DNA from: Flavobacterium sp.
GTDB lineage: Bacteria; Bacteroidota; Bacteroidia; Flavobacteriales; Flavobacteriaceae
Length of the DNA stretch: 45,146 nt
Direction: 5' to 3'
Assembly (NCBI GenBank): GCA_018401995.1
Contig: JAGYJR010000017.1
Location: forward strand, 1-45,146
The notes under the pieces are model-generated. The model saw only the letters and a program-made list of their open reading frames with translations, was not told the DNA's origin and did not search any database. Made by a program: the position numbers and the translations under genes. This document shows positions 17,232 through 25,278 of this stretch, one piece after another. The number at the start of each line of letters is the position of its first letter. Within the stretch, counting starts at the first letter, position 1.

Positions 17232-18829
17232 AACTCTTGCTCAACGTCCCAATTAGCTCTTACATCGATTTCCTTAGGAAAATAAATAATTTCTTCAGCT
17301 TGGCGTTTTTCGAGGAAATTTCCGGTGTCCCAAATTTTATTTTTATTATCATCGTAAATTATTCGAAGAGTAAATAAATTGGGTTCGAGTAATTCAAAAT
17401 TGATTGATTTTTCTCCTTCTGAATAGCCTTTTGCTGCTATTTCACCATTTGATTTTAAAATTTCTACAATAACGGGGAAACGAGAAACACTATTTAAATT
17501 TATTCTCAAATTTCCATAATCCGAATATTGTTTGGTTGAAAAATTAAATACTAAAGTATCATTTGGGGTGTTGTAAAAATCTATAAAAGCTCCTGGTGCA
17601 GCAGTTATTTTGTATTTTTCGTTTTCTTCCTTTTTGAAATCAAAAATAATTTCACGTTTGAACTCGTTATAATTAGTTGTAAAAGGAATTTTTACAGAGT
17701 CTTTATTAATAAGTGTTATTTTCTCCGTATTAATTTTCTCAATTGGAGTATTTGTTTTTAGTACAAATGAATCTCTGAATGCCAAAGTTCCTTTTTGATT
17801 AGAATCAATAAATAATGAATCTGTTTCTTCAATCTTTTTAATTTTTGATGTAAAGGTTTTTTTATAAATTTCAGTTTCAATTGTGAAAGTTACCGAGTCT
17901 TTTTCCATATTTGGCACAAACAACTGAACGGAATCTTTATTTGTATCTGGAAAACTTGTTAGTTTGACACTAATATTTTCTTTACCATAAGTGGCTGATA
18001 TTTTTGCTTTTTCAATTTCTCCTTCATAAGCCATAAAAAACTTATTACTACTTTCCTGTGTAGGTTTTTCTACTTTTAATTTTGGTTTTTCTTTGAACAA
18101 TTCTAGTTCAAAAACAGTATCATTAGGCAACGAAATGGTCTCGTTTAAAAAACCAATTTTATCTGTTCTAGGGTCAAACTTATAGTTGTTGTTTTGGTCT
18201 TTTAGCGCTATCATATAATATTTACCCGCTTTTAAATTTTCAAAAGCAAAAATTTTAGCACTGTCAAGTGTGTTTGTAATGTATAATGGAGTCTCTTTAT
18301 AAACGGTAGAATCACTAAAAGTAGCTGCATCATATAATTGGATAGATACAAAATTTTCTGTTTTTTTAGCTTCAGCATCTTTTATTTTTCCAACTAATTT
18401 CAGCGAATCTATATAATCACCAGTTGAAAAAACATATCTAAATTGAGAATATGGATTCCCTTCATTGTTATCCGTAATACTTTGTCCAAAATTGAAGCTG
18501 TAAGTAGTATTAGGTTGAAGTGTATCTTGAATTTTAATAGAAATAAATTTACTAGCACTTCCTTGAGGAACAATAATTGGTTGCTTCTTCATTGGTGGCG
18601 AAATAATCAACTGTTTATTGATATCTTTCACTTTGATAAGTTCATCAAAAACAATTTTAATTTCTTTTCCAGAAAAATTTGTAGTATAATTTTCTGGTGA
18701 ACTACTTGTGATTTTTGGCGCAATTGTATCTTTTGCTCCTCCAGTAATAAAACCACGTTTGGCACAACTTGGAAGTAAAAGTAAACTACCAAAAAAAAGG
18801 GATAAAATGATGATGTATGTTTTTTTCAT
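17228..18829 (-). CDS. Ig-like (Big_5) domain lipoprotein
   Basis: This 533-residue protein has a lipoprotein signal (lipobox LPSC, Cys near residue 22), so it is probably anchored in the outer or inner membrane. The mature N-terminus holds a bacterial Ig-like domain of the Big_5 type (about 35-130, with TYSFNFGQSITDNNEGNP). A long beta-rich region follows, with no motif I can name. Such proteins are common in Flavobacteriia and usually of unknown function. It lies 65 bases downstream of the comF-like gene on the same strand and may be coexpressed with it. It converges with the nitrilase gene with no space for a separate terminator. Confidence 0.8.
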   Translation of the reverse strand: MKKTYIIILSLFFGSLLLLPSCAKRGFITGGAKDTIAPKITSSSPENYTTNFSGKEIKIVFDELIKVKDINKQLIISPPMKKQPIIVPQGSASKFISIKIQDTLQPNTTYSFNFGQSITDNNEGNPYSQFRYVFSTGDYIDSLKLVGKIKDAEAKKTENFVSIQLYDAATFSDSTVYKETPLYITNTLDSAKIFAFENLKAGKYYMIALKDQNNNYKFDPRTDKIGFLNETISLPNDTVFELELFKEKPKLKVEKPTQESSNKFFMAYEGEIEKAKISATYGKENISVKLTSFPDTNKDSVQLFVPNMEKDSVTFTIETEIYKKTFTSKIKKIEETDSLFIDSNQKGTLAFRDSFVLKTNTPIEKINTEKITLINKDSVKIPFTTNYNEFKREIIFDFKKEENEKYKITAAPGAFIDFYNTPNDTLVFNFSTKQYSDYGNLRINLNSVSRFPVIVEILKSNGEIAAKGYSEGEKSINFELLEPNLFTLRIIYDDNKNKIWDTGNFLEKRQAEEIIYFPKEIDVRANWDVEQEF

Positions 18830-18894
18830 GAGCTTGGAAACGAACTACAAAATAACAATTATAATTTGAGCAAAAATAGTCATTTTAATTTTTT

Positions 18895-19578
18895 TTAAGA
18901 TTGGGTATAAGCAATGGTTAGAATACTAACTTTCGCATTTGGGATTTTCAGTAATGCTTTAGCGCAAATTTCCAATGTTGAACCCGTGGTAATTACATCA
19001 TCTACTAATAAAAAATGCTTGTTTTCGTCTTTCGCTGAAAAATTTACATCAAAAATTGTTTGGGTTAATTGTTGTCGGGCTTCTCTGTTTTTTTTCGTTT
19101 GTGTTTTGTTGTATTGTGTTCTCAGTAATAAGTTTTTATTCACCGGAATTTGTAAATGCATTCCAATGCTTTCACAAAAAGAATCTACTTGATTATAACC
19201 TCTTTCTTTTAATTTTTTTGGATGTAAAGGAACAGGAATAATCTCAGTTACCGTACTAATAGGTTTAAAGTTCTGCAACTCTTTTGCATATAATTCTCCT
19301 AGTAATGAACCAATGTTTTGTTGATTTCTATATTTTAAATTATGAATCAATTCTTGCGCAATTCCACCATGATGAAAATACAACATGGATAGCCCAAATT
19401 CTAAAGGAATTAGTCCATAAAATTTTTTTATTGTATCATTGTGTGAAATTTTATGATGATAAGTGTATGGTAAATCATGACGACATTTATAACATAGTAA
19501 GTATTCGTTTTTTAACAAAAGATTTTTACAGCCGCAACAAAGATCAGGAAATATGAGTTTGAACAGATTTTTTAGCAT
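18895..19578 (-). CDS. comF: ComF-family phosphoribosyltransferase-like protein
   Basis: This 227-residue protein has an N-terminal zinc-ribbon cysteine set (CCGCKN and CYKC within the first 35 residues). A C-terminal phosphoribosyltransferase-type fold carries the PRPP-loop-like motif LLVDDVITTGST (about 188-200). ComF is required for DNA uptake and natural competence in some bacteria, but the family is widespread and its role is often unknown. It is transcribed away from the neighbour at 19638, with 59 bases between the two starts. Confidence 0.88.
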   Translation of the reverse strand: MLKNLFKLIFPDLCCGCKNLLLKNEYLLCYKCRHDLPYTYHHKISHNDTIKKFYGLIPLEFGLSMLYFHHGGIAQELIHNLKYRNQQNIGSLLGELYAKELQNFKPISTVTEIIPVPLHPKKLKERGYNQVDSFCESIGMHLQIPVNKNLLLRTQYNKTQTKKNREARQQLTQTIFDVNFSAKDENKHFLLVDDVITTGSTLEICAKALLKIPNAKVSILTIAYTQS

Positions 19579-19637
19579 TTTATCGAAAATTATTTAGAAC
19601 TATAATTATTATTTTGTTAATTTATTAAAAAAATCAG

Positions 19638-20435
19638 ATGTCTAAGTATAAGTTAAATACAATCAAGTTAACAGCAGTATCATTTTTGATACTTAGCTTG
19701 GCTTTATTGTTTCAACTTTTCATCAATAATTCAAATCATAAATCTTTCGTTGAAAAATCAAAAATAGAAAATTTAGCCTTACAAAATCAACTTGATGTTA
19801 TCTTGGTTAAATATGATTCTATTACTGCTTTATATGATGCTAATGCGAACACCAAATTATTTGATCCAGAAACTATCCCATTAACCGCTTCAGTTGATGC
19901 GGAAGAGTCAAAAGAAATTAGTTTTTTAAAAAACGAGATAGCTGACGATAAGAAATCAATTGAAATTTTGAATAAAAAACTGTTTCAAAACACTAACAAA
20001 TTGAACAGTTTACTAATTGGAGATAAAAAATCTAAAATAAAGCCAGCGGCTCATTTAAATGCAATTAATGTTAAAGCAAAAGGAGTTAAAATTATTTCAG
20101 ACTTGTATGCGCCTTCATTTAGCAAAAATATGCAACAAATTAGAGTCTGTTTTACATTAGAAGCTAACGAATTTATTCCTCAAGGCGAGAAGAATATTTA
20201 CATTCAGGTTGTAAATCCTAAAAATCAAATTATTTCAGCAAACAATCTATCTGTAAAAAATGAAGGTACCTTGTTGAAATACAGTGAAGAAGTTACTGCT
20301 TTTTTCAATCAAAATGATACAGATGTTTGTACCTATGTAAACATGGAAAAAAGTAAAGTTGTCAGAGGTAAATACCTTGTGAATATTTACTCTAATTTCA
20401 AAAAAATTGGAACTACTACACTTGAATACAATTAA
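19638..20435 (+). CDS. Membrane-anchored coiled-coil protein of unknown function
   Basis: I do not recognise a characterised family for this 265-residue protein. One transmembrane helix (about 10-30) is followed by a predicted coiled coil (about 35-125, with Leu, Lys and Glu in heptad-like order). A C-terminal beta-rich domain (about 135-265) includes ISDLYAPSFSKNMQQIRVCF and QGEKNIYIQVVNPKNQ. I recall similar flavobacterial proteins annotated as 'chromosome partitioning ParA', but there is no Walker motif here, so that name is not supported. The topology suggests a short cytoplasmic end with the bulk in the periplasm. It is divergent from comF and 58 bases before glyS. Confidence 0.7.
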   Translation: MSKYKLNTIKLTAVSFLILSLALLFQLFINNSNHKSFVEKSKIENLALQNQLDVILVKYDSITALYDANANTKLFDPETIPLTASVDAEESKEISFLKNEIADDKKSIEILNKKLFQNTNKLNSLLIGDKKSKIKPAAHLNAINVKAKGVKIISDLYAPSFSKNMQQIRVCFTLEANEFIPQGEKNIYIQVVNPKNQIISANNLSVKNEGTLLKYSEEVTAFFNQNDTDVCTYVNMEKSKVVRGKYLVNIYSNFKKIGTTTLEYN

Positions 20436-20481
20436 TTTCATTTAATTGTAAAAAATCTTTTCTTTATTAAAATCCTATTTT

Positions 20482-20489
20482 TACTTTTG
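20482..20489 (+). promoter_or_regulatory. Candidate -7 element of glyS
   Basis: TACTTTTG matches TAnnTTTG. It ends 4 bases before the ATG, so a start 5-7 bases downstream would give an essentially leaderless transcript. No TTG is found at the expected distance upstream, so the call is tentative. Confidence 0.35.
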
Positions 20490-20493
20490 CATC

Positions 20494-22035
20494 ATGGCAA
20501 AACAAGACGATATTTTTAAAAACGTTATTTCGCATGCAAAAGAATACGGATTCATTTTTCCGTCGAGCGAAATTTATGATGGTTTAAGTGCGGTTTATGA
20601 TTACGCACAAAATGGTGTTGAATTAAAGAAAAACATCCGTGAATACTGGTGGCAATCCATGGTGCAAATGCATGAAAATATTGTAGGTTTAGACGCTGCA
20701 ATTTTGATGCACCCAACTACTTGGAAGGCTTCGGGTCACGTGGACGCGTTCAATGATCCTTTAATTGACAATAAAGATTCTAAAAAAAGATATCGTGCCG
20801 ATGTTTTAATTGAGGATTATGCCGAAAAATTAAACCAAAAAGCCGAAAAAGAAATCGAAAAAGCGAGAGCACGTTTTGGAGAAGCTTTTGACGAAGAACA
20901 ATACAAAACCACAAATCCACGTGTAATGGAATATTTGTCAAAAAAGAAAGAGATTCTAGAAAGAATGGCTCGTTCTTTAGAGACAGAAAATCTTGCGGAT
21001 GTAAAAGCATTAATCGAAGAATTAGAAATTGCTTGTCCAGATAGCGGTTCAAAAAACTGGACAGATGTGAAGCAATTCAACTTAATGTTTGGAACTAAAT
21101 TAGGTGCTTCTGCCGAAAGTGCAATGGATTTATACTTGCGACCAGAAACCGCTCAAGGTATTTTTGTGAATTTCTTAAATGTGCAGAAAACGGGAAGAAT
21201 GAAAATTCCTTTTGGAATTGCACAAACAGGAAAAGCATTTAGAAACGAAATCGTAGCACGCCAATTCATTTTCCGTATGCGCGAATTTGAACAAATGGAA
21301 ATGCAATTCTTTGTGAAACCAGGTGAAGAAATGAAATGGTACGAATACTGGAAAGAAACGCGATTAAAATGGCACCAATCGTTAGGTTTAGGAAAAGAAA
21401 ATTACCGTTTCCACGACCACGAAAAATTAGCCCATTATGCCAATGCTGCTGCTGATATTGAATTCAATTTCCCATTTGGATTTAAAGAATTAGAAGGAAT
21501 TCACTCGAGAACGGATTTCGATTTGAAAGCTCACGAGGAATTTTCAGGTAAAAAATTACAGTATTTTGATACCGAAGAAAATAAAAATTACACACCTTAT
21601 GTTGTAGAAACTTCTGTTGGGTTAGATAGAATGTTCTTGGCAGTTTTCTCAAAATCCTTACAAGAAGAAACATTGGAAGATGGTTCAACTCGTACAGTTT
21701 TACGTTTACCTTCAGTTTTAGCGCCAACAAAAGCCGCCGTTTTACCATTGGTTAAAAAAGACGGTTTGCCAGAAGTAGCTCGTAAAATTATTGATGATTT
21801 GAAATGGGATTTCAACGTAGCGTATGATGAAAAAGACGCTGTAGGAAGACGTTATAGAAGACAAGATGCATTAGGAACACCTTTCTGTATTACGGTTGAT
21901 CATCAAACATTGGAAGACGAAACCGTAACCATTCGTCATAGAGATTCGATGCAACAAGATAGAGTGAAAATTACTGAATTACGAAACATCATCAGTAATG
22001 AAGTTTCCATGAGAAACTGGTTGATGAAAATGTAA
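20494..22035 (+). CDS. glyS: Glycyl-tRNA synthetase (alpha2, class II)
   Basis: This 513-residue single-chain enzyme charges tRNA-Gly. Class II catalytic features are LRPETAQGIFVNF (motif 2 loop region), AFRNEIVARQFIFRMREFEQMEMQFF and SVGLDRMFLAVF (motif 3), and a C-terminal anticodon-binding domain begins near residue 405. Length and architecture match the archaeal/eukaryote-like form found in Bacteroidota rather than the alpha2-beta2 enzyme. The usual Cys pair of the zinc site before QFNLMF is reduced to one Cys (IACPDSGSKNW). A TACTTTTG promoter element ends five bases before the ATG. Confidence 0.95.
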   Translation: MAKQDDIFKNVISHAKEYGFIFPSSEIYDGLSAVYDYAQNGVELKKNIREYWWQSMVQMHENIVGLDAAILMHPTTWKASGHVDAFNDPLIDNKDSKKRYRADVLIEDYAEKLNQKAEKEIEKARARFGEAFDEEQYKTTNPRVMEYLSKKKEILERMARSLETENLADVKALIEELEIACPDSGSKNWTDVKQFNLMFGTKLGASAESAMDLYLRPETAQGIFVNFLNVQKTGRMKIPFGIAQTGKAFRNEIVARQFIFRMREFEQMEMQFFVKPGEEMKWYEYWKETRLKWHQSLGLGKENYRFHDHEKLAHYANAAADIEFNFPFGFKELEGIHSRTDFDLKAHEEFSGKKLQYFDTEENKNYTPYVVETSVGLDRMFLAVFSKSLQEETLEDGSTRTVLRLPSVLAPTKAAVLPLVKKDGLPEVARKIIDDLKWDFNVAYDEKDAVGRRYRRQDALGTPFCITVDHQTLEDETVTIRHRDSMQQDRVKITELRNIISNEVSMRNWLMKM

Positions 22036-22074
22036 TTTGAAGTACGAAATACAAGATAAAAAGCACAAAATCTA

Positions 22075-22128
22075 AAATCCCAAATGTCAGTTCGAGCGAA
22101 GTCGAGAATACATTTGGGATTTCTTTTT
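22075..22128 (+). terminator. Terminator between convergent glyS and arsenite exporter genes
   Basis: AAATCCCAAATGT (22075-22087) and ACATTTGGGATTT (22110-22122) form a perfect 13-base stem followed by CTTTTTT. The loop contains GTTCGAGCGAAGTCGAG, a sequence style I recall from dispersed repeats in related genomes. It could also serve the minus-strand gene, though the T run in that direction is weaker. Confidence 0.75.
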
Positions 22129-22136
22129 TAAATTGT

Positions 22137-23186
22137 TTATTTATCGTAGTTGTAATTATTCGCAAAAGCTACCAAAGAAAGCATAATTGGCACTTCAATT
22201 AAAACGCCAACAACCGTTACCAAAGAAGCGCCCGAATTCAATCCAAATAAAGAAATGGCAACTGCTACGGCTAATTCAAAGAAATTACTTGCGCCAATCA
22301 TTCCTGCTGGTGCGTTGATGCAGTATGGCAATTTTAAGAATCTCTTGCCAATGAACCAAGATGCAAAAAAGATGAAATACGTTTGAATAGTCAATGGAAC
22401 GGCAATTAGTAAAATATTGAACGGTTGCGCTAAAATTTGTTCGCCTTGAAACGCAAATAGTAACACTAGCGTAGTCAATAAAGCTAAAATCGAAAACGGT
22501 TTTAATTTGGGCATAAATTGGGCTTTAAACCAGTCTTCTCCTTTTGTGCTCAACAACCATTTGTTCACCAAATAACCCGAAACTAAAGGAATAACCACAA
22601 ATATCACTACCGAAGATGTTAATACATCATAAGGAATTTCAACTGTTTTGTCAATTTCAGTTAACCCAAAAAGTAAAGCAACAATTGGAATAAATGCAAT
22701 CACCAAAATTAAATCGTTCACCGAAACTTGTACCAAAGTATAATTGGCATCACCATCAGATAAATAGGACCAAACGAAAACCATTGCCGTACAAGGCGCT
22801 GCGCCTAATAAAATGGCGCCCGCAATATATTCACCAGCCAATTCCGGACTAATAAAAGCATGAAAGATTTTCACAAAAAACAACCAAGCAAAAAATGCCA
22901 TGGTAAACGGTTTTACTACCCAATTGATGAATAAAGTTAAGCCGAGTCCTTTGGTATTGCTTCCTGCTTTTTTAATGGAACTGAAATCAATTTGAACCAT
23001 CATAGGAAAAATCATAAACCAAACCAAAATCGCCACTGGAATATTGATAGAGTTCACGTTCCACTGACTAATAACTGCAATAGAATCGCCAGCCATTTCA
23101 CCTAAAAGAATACCAATAACAATGCAAAGAAATACCCAAACCGTTAAGTATTTTTCAAAAAACGCTATTTTTTTAACCGTAGCCAT
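22137..23186 (-). CDS. acr3: ACR3-family arsenite efflux transporter
   Basis: This 349-residue inner-membrane protein has about ten hydrophobic helices. It exports arsenite (and possibly antimonite) driven by the membrane potential. The family signature GAAPCTAMVFVWSYLSDGD carries the conserved Cys near residue 131, and NDLILV follows. Another family-typical segment is WFMIFPMMVQIDF near the N-terminus. Length is right for ACR3 (about 350). No arsC reductase or arsR regulator adjoins it, which is unusual for this gene. A 22-base palindrome of ArsR type lies just upstream of the ATG (23203-23224). Confidence 0.92.
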   Translation of the reverse strand: MATVKKIAFFEKYLTVWVFLCIVIGILLGEMAGDSIAVISQWNVNSINIPVAILVWFMIFPMMVQIDFSSIKKAGSNTKGLGLTLFINWVVKPFTMAFFAWLFFVKIFHAFISPELAGEYIAGAILLGAAPCTAMVFVWSYLSDGDANYTLVQVSVNDLILVIAFIPIVALLFGLTEIDKTVEIPYDVLTSSVVIFVVIPLVSGYLVNKWLLSTKGEDWFKAQFMPKLKPFSILALLTTLVLLFAFQGEQILAQPFNILLIAVPLTIQTYFIFFASWFIGKRFLKLPYCINAPAGMIGASNFFELAVAVAISLFGLNSGASLVTVVGVLIEVPIMLSLVAFANNYNYDK

Positions 23187-23202
23187 AAAGTAGTTTTATT
23201 TA

Positions 23203-23224
23203 TATATTGCAATATTACGATATA
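23203..23224 (-). promoter_or_regulatory. Candidate ArsR-type operator of the arsenite exporter
   Basis: The 22-base sequence TATATTGCAATATTACGATATA is a near palindrome: 9 of the 11 base pairs are complementary. It lies 17-38 bases upstream of the start codon of acr3. AT-rich palindromes of this kind are typical binding sites of ArsR/SmtB regulators, which dissociate from DNA when arsenite binds. Confidence 0.5.
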
Positions 23225-23250
23225 GAATTGAAAAAACTAATTTTTTTCAT

Positions 23251-23274
23251 AAAAAAAGAGGAATTAAATCCTCT
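23251..23274 (-). terminator. Terminator of thiL
   Basis: On the minus strand AGAGGA...TCCTCT forms a 6-base stem with a 6-base loop, followed by about seven T (A run 23251-23257). It lies 10 bases after the thiL stop. Confidence 0.75.
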
Positions 23275-23283
23275 TCGTTTGTT

Positions 23284-24333
23284 TTATTCTTCTTGCAGGG
23301 CATTCCAACCTCGAGCTTTTAGTGGGATTTTCGTGCCAATTCTTGTGATTAAATGATTACCTTCTTTAGCTTCTGTCATGTGACCAATTACGGTTAAGTT
23401 AGGATTAGCTTTGATTTTATCGTAATCGTTCATGTTGATGGTGAATAACAATTCATAATCTTCGCCACCGCTTAAAGCAATGGTTGTAATGTCTAAATCA
23501 AACTCTTCACAAACATTGATTAACTGTGGATCAACCGGAATTTTTTCTTCATACAAATTACAACCCACGCCACTTTGCTTACAAATGTGCAATACTTCAG
23601 ATGAAAGTCCGTCAGAAATATCAATCATGGATGTTGGTTGTACTTCTAATTTTTCCAAAAGTTCTTTGATGTCTGTTCTAGCTTCAGGTTTTAATTGGCG
23701 TTCGATTAAATAGGTATAAGCTTCTAAATCGGGTTGGTTGTTAGGATTTACTTGAAACACTTGTTTTTCGCGTTCCAACACTTGCAATCCCATATAAGCG
23801 GCACCAATATCGCCAGTAACCACTAATAAATCACCAACTTGAGCGCCATTTCTATAAGCAACAGCATCTAATTTTACAGTACCAATAGCGGTAATGCTAA
23901 TAATTAATCCTTTTTGAGACGAAGTCGTATCACCACCAATAACATCTACATTATAAATTTTAGATGCCAAAGTAATCCCTTCAAACAATTCTTCCAATGC
24001 TTCCAAAGGAAAACGATTCGAAACCGCTATCGAAACCGTAATTTGCGTTGGAGTAGCATTCATAGCACAAATATCAGAAAGATTGGCTACTACCGCTTTG
24101 TATCCCAAATGTTTCAATGGCATATAAGCCAAGTCAAAATGAACACCTTCAATTAACAAATCAGTCGAAACTACGGCTTTTTCGGCTGCAAAATCCAAAA
24201 CAGCAGCATCATCACCAATACTTTTTAAAGTAGATTCTTGCGAAATCGTAAAATGTTTGGTCAAGTGCTCAATTAATCCAAATTCTCCTAATTGCGCTAT
24301 ATTGGTTCTCGATTGGTCTTTATTTTCTAACAT
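23284..24333 (-). CDS. thiL: Thiamine-monophosphate kinase
   Basis: This 349-residue enzyme makes thiamine diphosphate from thiamine monophosphate and ATP. Metal and nucleotide-binding motifs include IGDDAAVL near residue 40, STDLLIEGVHFD, VVANLSDICAMNA, GGDTTSS, MIDISDGLSSEV and ALSGGEDYELLF, in the family order. It is a cytoplasmic enzyme of the PurM/ThiL superfamily. A TACTTTTG element (24348-24355, minus strand) 14 bases upstream of the ATG is the likely -7 box. The next gene upstream on the strand, recX, is separated by a 342-base repeat region. Confidence 0.96.
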   Translation of the reverse strand: MLENKDQSRTNIAQLGEFGLIEHLTKHFTISQESTLKSIGDDAAVLDFAAEKAVVSTDLLIEGVHFDLAYMPLKHLGYKAVVANLSDICAMNATPTQITVSIAVSNRFPLEALEELFEGITLASKIYNVDVIGGDTTSSQKGLIISITAIGTVKLDAVAYRNGAQVGDLLVVTGDIGAAYMGLQVLEREKQVFQVNPNNQPDLEAYTYLIERQLKPEARTDIKELLEKLEVQPTSMIDISDGLSSEVLHICKQSGVGCNLYEEKIPVDPQLINVCEEFDLDITTIALSGGEDYELLFTINMNDYDKIKANPNLTVIGHMTEAKEGNHLITRIGTKIPLKARGWNALQEE

Positions 24334-24364
24334 GGTATTATTTTTTGCAAAAGTACGGTTTTTT

Positions 24365-24575
24365 GTTACACAGAGTTTCGCAAAGTTTTACACAGAGTAA
24401 CACAAAGTAAATTTAAAAATCTCCGAATCCGCTGTTTTGTTGTCACACAAAGTAGCGCAAAGTTTTGCACAGAGTTTCGCAAAGTAAATTTAAAAATCTC
24501 CGAATCTGCGGTTTTATTGTTACACAAAGTAGCGCAAAGTTTTACACAAAGTGACACAAAGTAGATATTTATAAA
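24365..24575. repeat. 77-bp tandem repeat, two full copies and a partial third
   Basis: Copies start at 24365, 24442 and 24519, each with GTTACAC or GTCACAC, then CACAAAG/CGCAAAG motifs, then AAATTTAAAAATCTCCGAATC. Spacing is exactly 77 bases. The third copy is truncated near 24575. No convincing coding signal is present; the 63-codon minus-strand frame through it is an artefact of the repeat. Confidence 0.85.
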
Positions 24576-24671
24576 TTTGTGATAATCTGTGCAATCTGTG
24601 TTTATAAAGATTCACAAAGTAAATTAAAAACCTCTGTGAATCGCTGCGTTACTTCGTGTATCTCTGTGTAA
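24366..24671. repeat. Repeat region with inverted ends filling the thiL-recX gap
   Basis: TTACACAGAG at 24366-24375 and CTCTGTGTAA at 24662-24671 are perfect 10-base inverted ends around the tandem array. To the right of the array, 24576-24661 contains ATCTGTGCAATCTGTG and CACAAAGTAAATT, related to the repeats elsewhere in the window. The gap from 24334 to 24675 thus holds repeats and the thiL promoter region, and no gene. Confidence 0.65.
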
Positions 24672-24675
24672 TAAC

Positions 24676-25158
24676 TCAATTAGCTTCCAGTTCTCTCAAC
24701 TTCTCAAAAATCAAACTCGTTTCATACCCTTTACGAAGTAAAAAATCTACAAATTTTTTATTCTTTTTTGGTCCTTTTCTTTCTTTGATTGTATACCAAT
24801 GTTTTTCAGCCAATCGATGAAAATTTTCTAAGTAAATAGTTTCGGGGATTTCTTTTAATGCTTCTTGAATGATACGTGAAGAAATGTTTCTAAATTTCAA
24901 TTCGTTCGTAATGCGATTTTTCCCCAAAAATTTATAGTTGTGTTTGCCACGAACAAAACTTTTGGCAAAGCGTTCTTCGTTAATAAAATTGTTTTCAATT
25001 AAGTAAATCAAAACCTGTTCTTTTTCTTCCGCTGTTAAATGAAAGTCAAACAATTTACTTTCCACTTCTTTGTAACACCGTTCTTGATAAGCGCAATAAT
25101 ACTCTAGTTTTTGCTGAATTTCTAGTAATGAATATTGTTGATTTGACTTGTCTTTCAA
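24676..25158 (-). CDS. recX: RecX-family regulatory protein
   Basis: This 160-residue protein is Lys- and Glu-rich, with the RecX three-helix repeat pattern: CAYQERCYKEVESKL, then YLIENNFINEERFAKSFVRGK, then RITNELKFRNISS. RecX binds RecA filaments and limits or modulates recombination. It is usually cotranscribed with or near recA, but recA is not in this window. There is no signal peptide. It is divergent from the large T9SS protein at 25279, with 120 bases between them. Confidence 0.88.
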   Translation of the reverse strand: MKDKSNQQYSLLEIQQKLEYYCAYQERCYKEVESKLFDFHLTAEEKEQVLIYLIENNFINEERFAKSFVRGKHNYKFLGKNRITNELKFRNISSRIIQEALKEIPETIYLENFHRLAEKHWYTIKERKGPKKNKKFVDFLLRKGYETSLIFEKLRELEAN

Positions 25159-25189
25159 TTTCTTAACTATTTATTAAACTTCAAATTAT

Positions 25190-25220
25190 TTGAAAATCAA
25201 AAAATTATGATTTACCTTTG
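25190..25220 (+). promoter_or_regulatory. Promoter of the large T9SS exoprotein
   Basis: TTG at 25190-25192 is followed after 20 bases by TACCTTTG at 25213-25220, 58 bases before the ATG at 25279. It matches the Bacteroidota consensus. Confidence 0.65.
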
Positions 25221-25278
25221 TAGGCTTTTCTAAAATGGAGAAGCATTACAACAAAATTAATTTTTAGTACTCAAATCT

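Noticed and set aside
24366..24557. 63-codon minus-strand frame
   Set aside because: It runs through the 77-base tandem repeat, and its residues repeat with the DNA unit.
24361..24672. Possible CRISPR array
   Set aside because: The 77-base units are directly adjacent with no spacers, and no cas gene is nearby.
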